DNA of 60,333 nt from NCBI GenBank assembly GCA_937870635.1, contig CALMZP010000064.1:1-60333 (forward strand), read 5' to 3'. Both the position numbers and the translations under genes were made by a program. The notes under the pieces were generated by a model that was not told the origin of the DNA, made no database searches, and saw nothing but the letters and a program-made list of their open reading frames with translations. This document shows, one piece after another, positions 43,996 through 52,048 of this stretch (its first letter is position 1; each line of letters starts with the position of its first letter). The DNA comes from an uncultured Acidobacteriota bacterium (GTDB taxonomy: Bacteria > Acidobacteriota > Thermoanaerobaculia > Gp7-AA8).

Positions 43996-45459
43996 ATGGC
44001 ACTAGAACAGAAACTTCACCTCAAACTCTCCCAGAAGCTCATCATGACGCCTTCGCTGCAGCAGGCGATCAAGCTGCTGCAATTGTCCAAACTCGAGCTT
44101 CAGGAAGTCCTCAACCAGGAGCTTCTCGAGAACCCCCTTCTCGAAGAAACCGCCGAAGAAGTGAAGGCCGAAGAGGCCGAGGCGGAGGCTCAGGAGGCGA
44201 AGGCAGCCGACGGACAGGAAGAGCCGAAGAAGACCGAGACCGCCGAGCAGGAGAAGGAGAAGGATTCCTTCGACGAGATCGACTACGACGCCTACTTCCA
44301 GGACTACATCGAGTACGGCTACAACCCCCGCGGGATGGGGGAGGAGCACGAAGAGTTTCCGATCGAGAACACGCTCACCCGCCCGCCCAACCTCACCGAT
44401 CACCTCACCTGGCAGCTGAGCATGAGCGACGCGTCGCCCAACGTGAAAGAGATCGGTGCCTTCATCATCGGCAACATCGACGAGGACGGCTACCTCCGCG
44501 CCACCAACGAGGAGATTGCCTCCTCGGGCAACCACGATCCGGCGGAAGTCGAAAAAGCGGTCAAGGCCATCCAGAGCCTCGACCCGATCGGCGTCGGCGC
44601 GCGCGACCTCCGCGAGTGCCTGCTTCTGCAGCTCGAGTTCCTCGAGCTCGACGTGCCGCTGGTCGAGGAGATCATCCGCGACCACTGGGACATGTTCATG
44701 CAGCGCCACTTCGTGCAGCTGGCGAAGGCGCTCGGCATCGACATGAAGACGCTCGAGGGCGTGGTCGAGATCATCAAGCATCTCGATCCGAAGCCGGGCC
44801 GGAAGTACTCGAACGAGCGCGCCATCTACGTCGAGCCCGACGTTTACGTCCAGAAGGTCGGCGACGAATACGTGATCGTTCTCAACGAGGACGGCATGCC
44901 GAAGCTGCGCATCAACGGCAGCTACCGGGCCATGCTCAACTCGATGGACTCAAAGCAGGACGGCGAGACGGTCAACTACATCAAGGACAAGATCCGCTCG
45001 GCGGTGTGGCTCATCAAGTCACTCGACCAGCGCCAGCGCACGATCTACAAGGTTGCCGAGTCGATCGTGAAGCATCAGCGCGAGTTCCTGGAGAAGGGGA
45101 TCGACTTCCTCCGGCCGCTCGTCCTCCGTGACGTGGCCGACGACATCCAGATGCACGAGTCGACCGTGTCCCGCGTCGTGTCGAACAAGTACATGCACAC
45201 GCCGCGCGGGCTCTTCCTGATGAAGTACTTCTTCCACAGCGGCATCGACTCCGACACGGGTGAGGACATCTCGAGCCTGACCGTGAAGAAGAAGATTCAG
45301 AGCTTCATCGACGCCGAGGACCCGCGGAAGCCGCTGTCCGATTCGAAGATCATGAAGATCCTGAACGACGAGGGCATCAACATCGCCCGGCGCACGGTGG
45401 CGAAGTACCGCGACGAGCTGAACATTCCGTCGTCCACGGATCGGAAGCAGATTTTCTAA
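43996..45459 (+). CDS. rpoN: RNA polymerase sigma-54 factor
   Basis: The 487-aa alternative sigma factor depends on AAA+ activators. Region I has the Gln/Leu-rich activator-binding sequence (LKLSQKLIMTPSLQQAIKLLQLSKLELQ). Region II is acidic (EEVKAEEAEAEAQEAKAADG). The core-binding domain starts at DHLTWQLSMSD. The C-terminal DNA-binding part contains the HTH (VADDIQMHESTVSRVVSNK) and the RpoN box ARRTVAKYRDE (about 465). The last 489 bases are duplicated at 48220-48708. Confidence 0.96.
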   Translation: MALEQKLHLKLSQKLIMTPSLQQAIKLLQLSKLELQEVLNQELLENPLLEETAEEVKAEEAEAEAQEAKAADGQEEPKKTETAEQEKEKDSFDEIDYDAYFQDYIEYGYNPRGMGEEHEEFPIENTLTRPPNLTDHLTWQLSMSDASPNVKEIGAFIIGNIDEDGYLRATNEEIASSGNHDPAEVEKAVKAIQSLDPIGVGARDLRECLLLQLEFLELDVPLVEEIIRDHWDMFMQRHFVQLAKALGIDMKTLEGVVEIIKHLDPKPGRKYSNERAIYVEPDVYVQKVGDEYVIVLNEDGMPKLRINGSYRAMLNSMDSKQDGETVNYIKDKIRSAVWLIKSLDQRQRTIYKVAESIVKHQREFLEKGIDFLRPLVLRDVADDIQMHESTVSRVVSNKYMHTPRGLFLMKYFFHSGIDSDTGEDISSLTVKKKIQSFIDAEDPRKPLSDSKIMKILNDEGINIARRTVAKYRDELNIPSSTDRKQIF

Positions 45460-45537
45460 GACTTCTGCCTTCGTTGTTGCCTGCGCTCTCTTCTGGCGTT
45501 CTCGCCGCGATTCGACCTTGGACCTTGGACCTTGGGC
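44971..45537. repeat. Direct repeat, left copy: rpoN 3' half plus downstream sequence
   Basis: 44971-45459 equals 48220-48708 with about three base changes and no gaps (offset exactly 3249). Similarity continues past the stop at lower identity, through CTTCTGCCTTCGT and CTCGCCGCGATTCGACCTT, to about 45537. Confidence 0.9.
45510..45537. repeat. TTCGACC-family heptads, left arm only
   Basis: ATTCGACCTTGGACCTTGGACCTTGGG-type units after rpoN. The matching right arm is missing here but present after the second rpoN copy (48760-48853), as if the accessory insert cut the array. Confidence 0.75.
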
Positions 45538-45720
45538 TTATCGGCCCATGGCCTTCAGCATCTGCGGCCAGAGGTCCTCGACCTCGTCGATTCCGAACCA
45601 GCAGGCCGGACCGCTCGGAGGGATCACGTCGCAGCATTTCACTGGCGCGAAGACCCCGATTATTTTCCCGTCACGTCGGCGCAGCCTCGAGCCGGCGCTC
45701 ACCGCGTTCGGCGGATAGGT
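45538..45720 (-). pseudogene. Remnant of an unrecognised gene (C-terminal part)
   Basis: The minus frame from about 45720 to a TAA at 45538-45540 reads like a real protein end: GSRLRRRDGKIIGVFAPVKC, then CDVIPPSGPACWFGIDEVED and LWPQMLKAMGR. An in-frame TGA lies immediately upstream at about 45731 and no start is present, so only a fragment survives. Family unknown. Confidence 0.5.
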
Positions 45721-45827
45721 GTCAGGTCTTCATGGCCGGCCACTGCTGGATTGCTGACGGCACGATCCTGTCGAGTACACGACGGCCGGCTTTCGAGGCG
45801 CTTGGGGGCCTTACCCGGCGATCGACT

Positions 45828-45855
45828 GGCCGCGAGAACACTTGTTCTCGCGGCC
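45828..45855 (-). terminator. Perfect 13-bp hairpin at the 3' end of the secreted-protein gene
   Basis: GGCCGCGAGAACA-CT-TGTTCTCGCGGCC is a flawless stem with a 2-base loop, 8 bases beyond the stop of the minus-strand gene. It has no T-run, so it may act as an mRNA 3' stabiliser or a Rho-aided stop. Confidence 0.6.
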
Positions 45856-45862
45856 ATGATTG

Positions 45863-46672
45863 TCACTGGGAAAACATCAACTGAATGTGCTGAGTGGTGT
45901 TGTCTGTCTCCGAAACAAACGCCCAGAGTTTGGCTCCGTCGGTCAGCGGTGTCAACACGATGATATAAGGCCCTGATGAGCGACTGGCGTCGAACAACGG
46001 ATCAAGGGCGATTTGCGTCGCCCACGGTCTGACAGGTAGGGGCCGGTCGTACGGCCAGAGGCTGGTCCGCTGCTTGACGTCAAGGTCGATGGTCGCATCG
46101 TGAACGACGCGCCACGTGAACTGGGCATTCGGCGCAAGAATTTGAAATCGAACGGCGATTCGCGACAGATGGAGATCGAGCGAATAGACACGTAAATGCG
46201 TTCGCTCGTCAACATTGTCCTGCAAGCCAAGGAAATAGATCGGGCGGCTGACGAACTCGCTTTGTCGCACGACAGGCATGGAGATCTCATCAGGCAAGCT
46301 TGCGCCATCCTGTCGAATCACGATCGCCATGTTCACGTCGTCGGACGCCTCTTTCGGTACGTAGATGATCGACCCGGGAGCCTCGAAGTCGCGGGTGGGG
46401 ATGGGCGACGCACTCCAGGGAAGGCCAGCAGGCAGGGGAAGTACCGGGTTGACGTAGTTGAGGCCGTAGACCAGCACGCCGTCACGGCCATTCAGGCCGA
46501 CAAGCGTAGCCGACCAGCGGGAGCCGAATGCGCCAGGGACATCCCGTACAGCAAGCGGTACTAATCGGGCCTCGAGATCAGCAGGTACGTCCTGCGCAAA
46601 AAGACCGCGCATCGCCCCGAGCAGGAGCAATCCAGTCACGACTCGTGTCATCGGTAGCACGGCTAGTTTCAT
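45863..46672 (-). CDS. Secreted protein of unknown function, paralogue of the gene at 2250
   Basis: The 269-aa product has a signal peptide (residues 1-26, ending GLFAQ). It matches the 2250 gene in layout (see that entry) and keeps the full C-terminus TDNTTQHIQLMFSQ. No enzyme motif is visible; the pattern of short hydrophobic strands suggests a beta-rich exported protein. It lies 12 bases downstream of a subtilase gene on the same strand, so it may be co-exported or a substrate or inhibitor of the protease. Lower GC than the flanking rpoN operon. Confidence 0.75.
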   Translation of the reverse strand: MKLAVLPMTRVVTGLLLLGAMRGLFAQDVPADLEARLVPLAVRDVPGAFGSRWSATLVGLNGRDGVLVYGLNYVNPVLPLPAGLPWSASPIPTRDFEAPGSIIYVPKEASDDVNMAIVIRQDGASLPDEISMPVVRQSEFVSRPIYFLGLQDNVDERTHLRVYSLDLHLSRIAVRFQILAPNAQFTWRVVHDATIDLDVKQRTSLWPYDRPLPVRPWATQIALDPLFDASRSSGPYIIVLTPLTDGAKLWAFVSETDNTTQHIQLMFSQ

Positions 46673-46684
46673 GGAGGCGACCTC

Positions 46685-48016
46685 TCAGTAGCTACAGCAG
46701 ATTCGCGTGCGTGGCTGCATCGTGTACAGCAGCAGGTTCGGCGAATTCGCCGGAAGATTCGTCAAGACATTTGACGTCGCCCACGACTTGATCGAGCTTT
46801 CAACCGCGGCCGGATCAAGGAAACCATACTTCTCAAGGCGAATCGCAGCTAATCCGGCAACGTGTGGTGTGGCCGCCGATGTACCCTGAAAAGTGATCTG
46901 CGTACCATAGCGACCGGTCGCTCGAAGGTCATGGCCGGGAGCGAAGATGTCAACGCACTGACCTCCGTTCGATGCCCACGAGACCGGTTCTCCATTGGTA
47001 TTAGCAAACGTAACGACCGAGTCGAACCGGTTCGTAGCTCCTACTGTGATCGCGCTGAACCCATTCGGATTCGACGGAATCATGTTTGGATTTCCAGCCC
47101 TTGCGGGAGATCTCGTACAAGCGTCAACTCCGTCGTTTCCTGCTCCTACGACGACGGTGATACCAGCTGCGACGGCGTCCCGTACGGCAATATCGACCGC
47201 ATCGTAAGTACCGGGGTACTGATGACTGATATTGGCAACCGATTTTGCCATTCCGCTAGCGTCCCGACCCACATGATCATTGACCACCCAATTTAGTGCC
47301 TTGATCAGGTTGTTGGTGTTGCTCCAACTCTGACCCACACCGGCTGACCAGATTTGCACGTCTTTGAATCGCACCGTACGTGCCACCCCGAAAAGTGATC
47401 CGCCGAGGATGCTCGCGACCGGCGTGCCATGGCCGTCATAGTCGACATCGAACTCGCCGTACGTCGCACCCCATGTAGACGACTGGCACGAAGCATCAGC
47501 GGACCAGCACTGCATGTGAGCATCGATTCGCCCAGCGAGGTCCCCGACGTTGTTTATCCCGCTGTCGAGTACGTACGCGACGACGCCGTCGCCAGAATAT
47601 GACCACGCGTACTGGCCGTCCATTTCTGCTTGATATCTCACGTCGACCCGATCGAGGCCCCATGACCGAGCCGTGTCCAAGCCGCTACCCGTTGGATACA
47701 TGCGCACGACCTCGTGGACACTGTCAACTCCGGGTTCCTCGCTGAGTTTGATCGCGACTGCCTCGGGCAGTTCAACTCCGAATCAACCGAGCACGCGGTC
47801 AAAGAGGCCTATGACTTTTCCGTTATGCTTCTTCGATAGCGATTGAGCCAGCGAAGCTGCATGGGGTTTGTGTGTCTCCGCAAGGACAACGATGTACTGT
47901 CCCGGGACATTGTCGTGATAGCGGCGAAACTTCGCACCCGATTGACCGGCCGCGATAGTAGCCCAAGCGAACAACATGACCACTGTTACACATCTATAAA
48001 GGAATTTGGTTGACAT
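46685..48016 (-). pseudogene. Secreted subtilisin-like serine protease interrupted by an in-frame TGA
   Basis: The reading frame is continuous from ATG 48016 to the stop at 46685 except for one TGA at 47783-47785. The first part (77 aa) has a signal peptide and an I9 propeptide (VPGQYIVVLAETHKPHAASL). After the TGA the propeptide continues (FGVELPEAVAIKLSEEPGVDSVHEV), then the S8 domain: Asp in VVAYVLDSGI, His in DGHGTPVASILGG, Asn in VVVGAGNDG, Ser in GTSAATPHVAGLAAI. Family members usually have Gly before the F, so GGA to TGA is the simplest event. Cys-rich end (RTRICCSY). A distal restart at 47707 would lack secretion and propeptide. Confidence 0.85.
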
Positions 48017-48147
48017 CGGATCTCCAGGTTGGATTTGTCCGCGCGCTTGAATTACCGCGTGGATGCGAGACGTAACTATGTCGTGGCTCGTCGTATTCCA
48101 CGGATGTACGGCCAGGAATAGGGAATGAGTGAGGGCACTGCTGAGCC
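48017..48147. other. Upstream region of the subtilase gene, lower GC
   Basis: A short region between the protease start and the truncated second rpoN copy. A GGAG ribosome site lies upstream of the protease ATG on the minus strand. No further gene is seen. Confidence 0.35.
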
Positions 48148-48708
48148 GTGAAGGACGCGGTCACTCGACCCGTAGCGCCACGGTGCGACTCATTGGCGGA
48201 TTGCTCGCTCGACGCCACCGTCAACTACATCAAGGACAAGATCCGCTCCGCGGTGTGGCTCATCAAGTCACTCGACCAGCGCCAGCGCACGATCTACAAG
48301 GTTGCCGAGTCGATCGTGAAGCATCAGCGCGAGTTCCTGGAGAAGGGGATCGACTTCCTCCGGCCGCTCGTCCTCCGTGACGTGGCCGACGACATCCAGA
48401 TGCACGAGTCGACCGTGTCCCGCGTCGTGTCGAACAAGTACATGCACACGCCGCGCGGGCTCTTCCTGATGAAGTACTTCTTCCACAGCGGCATCGACTC
48501 CGACACGGGTGAGGACATCTCGAGCCTGACCGTGAAGAAGAAGATTCAGAGCTTCATCGACGCCGAGGACCCGCGGAAGCCGCTGTCCGATTCGAAGATC
48601 ATGAAGATCCTGAACGACGAGGGCATCAACATCGCCCGGCGCACGGTGGCGAAGTACCGCGACGAGCTCAACATTCCGTCGTCGACGGATCGGAAGCAGA
48701 TTTTCTAA
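48148..48708 (+). pseudogene. Duplicated C-terminal fragment of sigma-54 (rpoN)
   Basis: From 48220 on it repeats the last 163 residues of RpoN including the HTH and RpoN box (ARRTVAKYRDELNIPSS), identical in protein apart from the junction. The first 24 residues come from unrelated sequence. A GTG at 48148 could allow translation into a 186-aa promoter-binding fragment without core-binding or activator regions. It is most simply the severed native 3' end, or a copy brought by the insert. Confidence 0.85.
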
Positions 48709-48795
48709 GGTCTTCTGCCTTCGTCCCTCGCCAGCGCGCTTCTTTTGGCGATCTCGCCGCGATTCGACCTTCGACCTCCGACCCTCGACCTTCGG
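48220..48795. repeat. Direct repeat, right copy: rpoN 3' half plus downstream sequence
   Basis: Partner of 44971-45537. The repeats bracket 45538-48219, which holds the protease, the secreted protein and the remnant. Confidence 0.9.
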
Positions 48796-48853
48796 GCCGC
48801 TTCACCTGAAACAGCCCGGAACGCCCGAAGGTCCAAGGTCGAAGGTCGAATCC
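48760..48853. repeat. TTCGACC-family inverted heptad array
   Basis: Left arm ATTCGACCTTCGACCTCCGACC..., loop TTCGGGCCGCTTCACCTGAAACAGCCCGGAACG, right arm GAAGGTCCAAGGTCGAAGGTCGAATC. It separates the rpoN copy from hpf. Confidence 0.9.
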
Positions 48854-48912
48854 CCCCGGAGCCGGAAAGGTTCCGAACCACCTTGGCCCGAGGTTCGCTA
48901 CTCCGTTAAGGC

Positions 48913-49251
48913 ATGTCGACCGAAATCACTGCCCGCAATTTCGACCTCACTCCTGACATCCGCCAGCTGCTCGAGTCGAAGCTCAGCAAAATCGAGGATC
49001 GTCTCTTCGACGATGTCATCGAAACCCGCGTCGTCCTCGACGTGCAGAAATACCGTTTCATCTGCGAGATCATGATGGTCGGGAAGGATCACGACGTGAA
49101 AGTGGTCCAGGAATCCGACAACTCCATGCAGGACGCCGTGAACGCGGCGATCGACCATGCCCGGCGCCAGGCCTCGAAGCACCGCGAGCGCATCACAGAC
49201 CACCGCCGGAACGAGGCTTCACCCGACGCTCTCGACACCTCCGGGCGGTGA
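48913..49251 (+). CDS. Short HPF/RaiA-type ribosome hibernation factor
   Basis: The 112-aa product consists of the N-terminal ribosome-binding domain only: ITARNFDLTPDIRQLLESKLSKIEDRL, VVLDVQKYRFICEIMMVGKDHDVKV, SMQDAVNAAIDHARRQASKHRERI. It occupies the mRNA/tRNA channel of resting ribosomes. It is about 75% identical to the first domain of the long HPF that follows, so the two arose by tandem duplication. Confidence 0.9.
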   Translation: MSTEITARNFDLTPDIRQLLESKLSKIEDRLFDDVIETRVVLDVQKYRFICEIMMVGKDHDVKVVQESDNSMQDAVNAAIDHARRQASKHRERITDHRRNEASPDALDTSGR

Positions 49252-49330
49252 CCCCCGGCACTGGCCGCCCACCCTTCCCGGCATTAGGATAAGGGTGTGT
49301 ATCGAAATGTTCCTTGAAAGAGGTGCCTGA

Positions 49331-49906
49331 ATGCCTACAGAGATCTCCGGCCGGAATTACGACGTCAGCCCGAAAATCCGCGACCTGATCACGTCAAAGC
49401 TGTCGAAGGTCGAGGAGCGGCTCTTCGATGACGTCATCGACGTACGCGTCGTCCTCGACGTTCAGAAGTACCGGAACATCTGCGAGATCATCATCGTCGG
49501 CAAGGATCACGATGTGAAGGCCGTCCAGGAGTCGGAAGACTCGATGCAGGACGCCATCAACGCCGCCATCGACCACGTCAAACGGCAGGCCCAGAAAAAC
49601 CGCAACAAGATCCGCGACCACCGGAATGGCGGCCGCGCCAAAGGCGCCGGCAAGACGACCATCGACGAATGGGCGGTGCAGGTCTTCGAGCCGGGACGTT
49701 TCCGCGAGGAAGCGGACCAGAGCCGCCGGCGGATCATCAAGACGAGCAATCTGCCCATCCGCCCGATGTCGATCGAGCACGCCGCGCTGCTGCTCGACGA
49801 CTCGAAGAACGAGTTCATCGTCTTCCGCGACCTCGATACCGACAAGGTGTCGGTGATCTACAAGCGGAAAGACAGCAACCTGGGCCTCATTTCGCCGGAG
49901 TTCTAG
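49331..49906 (+). CDS. hpf: Long-form ribosome hibernation promoting factor
   Basis: The 191-aa product has the ribosome-binding domain (residues 1-100, ISGRNYDVSPKIRDLITSKLSKVEERL) and, after a basic linker (GGRAKGAGKTT), the C-terminal dimerisation domain (RIIKTSNLPIRPMSIEHAALLLDDSKNEFIVFRD...VIYKRKDSNLGLISPEF). Long HPF dimerises ribosomes into 100S particles. AGAGGTGCC upstream is a modest ribosome site. Position behind rpoN is conserved. Confidence 0.95.
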   Translation: MPTEISGRNYDVSPKIRDLITSKLSKVEERLFDDVIDVRVVLDVQKYRNICEIIIVGKDHDVKAVQESEDSMQDAINAAIDHVKRQAQKNRNKIRDHRNGGRAKGAGKTTIDEWAVQVFEPGRFREEADQSRRRIIKTSNLPIRPMSIEHAALLLDDSKNEFIVFRDLDTDKVSVIYKRKDSNLGLISPEF

Positions 49907-49925
49907 TCCAGTCCTCGGAGCGGGA

Positions 49926-49997
49926 GATTTTGGATTTTGGATTTTGGATTTTGGATTGCGCACAAATGCAAAATCGGCGATCCAAAATCCAAAATCC
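49926..49997. repeat. GATTTTG-family inverted heptad array
   Basis: Left arm GATTTTG units, loop GCGCACAAATGC, right arm CCAAAAT units with one decayed unit (AAAATCGGCGA). It lies between hpf and hprK. Confidence 0.9.
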
Positions 49998-50032
49998 CCC
50001 CGGTTCCCGGTCCGCGCTAAACTGGGCGAATC

Positions 50033-51109
50033 ATGACACCGGAGGACTTTGTCCAGACGAGCGTGAGGTCCCTGGTGACGGACGATCACCTCGAGGATCT
50101 GGCGCTGCGCCTCATCGTCGGCGACGACGGCCTGGACCGGATCATCGCCCGCCCGCGCGTCCAGAAACCGGGTCTGGCCTTCGCCGGCTACTACGAGTAC
50201 ATCAAGCCGTGGCGCGTGCAGATCATCGGCGAGTCGGAAACGAAGTATCTGCAGAGCCTCCCTCCGCGCCTGCGCGAGAAACGCGTTCGCGACGTGGCCG
50301 GCCTCGACGTCTCCTGCTTCGTGGTCACGAAGGGCATCATTCCCCTCGACGAATTCCGGCAGGAGTGCGAGAAGCGCTCGGTGCCTCTCTTCTCCACGCC
50401 CTCGCTCTCGTCGACGACGATCAACCGCATCACGTACTTCCTCGAAGAGACGATGGCGCCGCGGGTGACCATGCACTCCGGCCTCCTCGACGTCTACGGG
50501 ATCGGCGTGCTGCTCCTCGGTGAGAGCGGCATCGGCAAGAGCGAATGCGCGCTCGACCTCGTCTATCGCGGCCACCGCCTGATCGCCGACGACATGGTCG
50601 TCATCCGCCGCCACCCGAACGATGTGCTCCTCGGCTATTCGAACGATCTGCTGCGCCACCACATGGAGCTGCGCGGCATCGGCATCATCGACATCAAGGA
50701 TCTCTTCGGCGTCGCGTCCACGCGGGACGTGAAGCCGATCGACCTCGTGGTCCGCCTCGAGAAGTGGGTGGAAGGCACCGAATACGACCGCCTCGGCGTC
50801 ATCGGCGAACAGTACGAGCTCCTCGGTGTCACCAAACCGTTCGTCCGGCTGCCCGTCGCCTCGGGCCGCAATCTCGCACTGCTCGTGGAGATCGCCGCGC
50901 GCAACCATCTGATGAAGCTTCAGGGATACGATTCGGCGCGCGAATTCACGCGCCGGATCGACGAGCAGATCGCCAGGAAGGGGAGCGCCGTTTCGGAGTC
51001 GCTGCCCACCGCGCCGCCGGAATCGGCGGTCAGCTCCGAGATTCGCAGCGTGCACACGCGCACGCGATTCAACCCTGATGTTCTCGACCGCACCCGACGG
51101 CAGAGATAG
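50033..51109 (+). CDS. hprK: HPr kinase/phosphorylase
   Basis: A 358-aa bifunctional enzyme that phosphorylates and dephosphorylates Ser46 of HPr. The catalytic P-loop is GESGIGKSE (163-171), then LVYRGHRLIADDMVVIRR and MELRGIGIIDIKDLFGVAS, the K/P-loop and signature region. The N-terminal DRTGG-like half (residues 1-130) is present. The C-terminal 45 residues are an extra, weakly conserved tail. HPr at 53539 keeps the Ser46 target. Confidence 0.95.
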   Translation: MTPEDFVQTSVRSLVTDDHLEDLALRLIVGDDGLDRIIARPRVQKPGLAFAGYYEYIKPWRVQIIGESETKYLQSLPPRLREKRVRDVAGLDVSCFVVTKGIIPLDEFRQECEKRSVPLFSTPSLSSTTINRITYFLEETMAPRVTMHSGLLDVYGIGVLLLGESGIGKSECALDLVYRGHRLIADDMVVIRRHPNDVLLGYSNDLLRHHMELRGIGIIDIKDLFGVASTRDVKPIDLVVRLEKWVEGTEYDRLGVIGEQYELLGVTKPFVRLPVASGRNLALLVEIAARNHLMKLQGYDSAREFTRRIDEQIARKGSAVSESLPTAPPESAVSSEIRSVHTRTRFNPDVLDRTRRQR

Positions 51110-51118
51110 GAGTCAACG

Positions 51119-52048
51119 ATGATCCGCAGCATCGCCCTTGTCGCTATTTTTGTCTTGATCGCAGGCTGCCAGCAGGAGAAGCCCGCCCCCACGGCCACGA
51201 CGCCGGAACCGGCGCCGACCGCTACACAACCGGCGAAGGCCGCGCCGATCGTGCTTTCCGAAGGCTTCAGCACGCCGGAGTCGGTCCTTTACGACGCCGA
51301 GAAGGACGTCTACTACGTCAGCAACATCAACGGCAGTCCCGTGGAGCAGGACGGCAATGGGTACATCTCGCGCGTGAATCCGGAGACGCTCGCGGTCGAA
51401 GCGAAGTGGATCGAAGGCGGCCGCAACAGCGCACAGCTCGGAGCGCCGAAGGGGATGGCCATCGTCGGCGACGAGCTGTGGGTCAGCGACATCACCTTCA
51501 TCCGCAAGTTCGACCGCAAGACGGGCGCGTGGAAATCTTCGGTCACCATCCCGGGAGCGACTTTCCTCAACGACATGGCCGCCGATGGCAGCAACGTCTA
51601 CGTGTCCGACAGCGGCATGAAGATGGAGGGCGGCAACTTCGTCGGGACGAATACTGACGCGGTGTGGTCGCTGGCCGGAGCGCAGCCGAAGCGCTTCGCG
51701 GCGGCGATGAATCTGAATCGGCCCAACGGGCTCGCCGTCAGCGGGGGCAAGTTGTGGGCCGTGTCGTTCGCGGGGTCGGAGCTCTACGACATCACGGACG
51801 GCAAGAAGGGACAGGTCACCACACTGCCCGCGGGAAGCCTCGACGGACTCGTCCCGATTCCTGACGGTTCCTTCCTCGTCTCGAGCTGGGATGCGAAGAC
51901 GGTGTTCCGCGGAACGCCCGGCGGGACGTTCCAGCCGGTGGTGCAGAACGTCGAGTCGCCGGCCGACATCGGCTTCGATTCGAAGCGCAGCCGCATCCTG
52001 ATTCCTCACTTCACGGAGAACCGCGTCTCGATTCATCCGCTCGAATGA
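51119..52048 (+). CDS. NHL/SMP-30-like beta-propeller lipoprotein
   Basis: The 309-aa product has a lipobox LIAGC (Cys17), a Pro/Thr/Ala-rich spacer, then a six-bladed-type propeller: ESVLYDAEKDVYYVSNINGS, GMAIVGDELWVSDITFIRKF, LNDMAADGSNVYVSDSGMK, NGLAVSGGKLWAVSFAGSELY. Family members include gluconolactonase-like enzymes and ligand-binding propellers. It stands between hprK and rapZ, where no envelope protein is expected. The stop overlaps the rapZ ATG. Confidence 0.8.
   Translation: MIRSIALVAIFVLIAGCQQEKPAPTATTPEPAPTATQPAKAAPIVLSEGFSTPESVLYDAEKDVYYVSNINGSPVEQDGNGYISRVNPETLAVEAKWIEGGRNSAQLGAPKGMAIVGDELWVSDITFIRKFDRKTGAWKSSVTIPGATFLNDMAADGSNVYVSDSGMKMEGGNFVGTNTDAVWSLAGAQPKRFAAAMNLNRPNGLAVSGGKLWAVSFAGSELYDITDGKKGQVTTLPAGSLDGLVPIPDGSFLVSSWDAKTVFRGTPGGTFQPVVQNVESPADIGFDSKRSRILIPHFTENRVSIHPLE

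Noticed and set aside
47783-47785. TGA read as glycine (alternative genetic code)
   Set aside because: TGA is a normal stop at the ends of many conserved genes here, such as recG, cmk and ptsI.
49252-49330. A sigma-54 promoter (GGCACTGGCC...) before the long hpf
   Set aside because: The -12 TTGCW element is missing at the required spacing.
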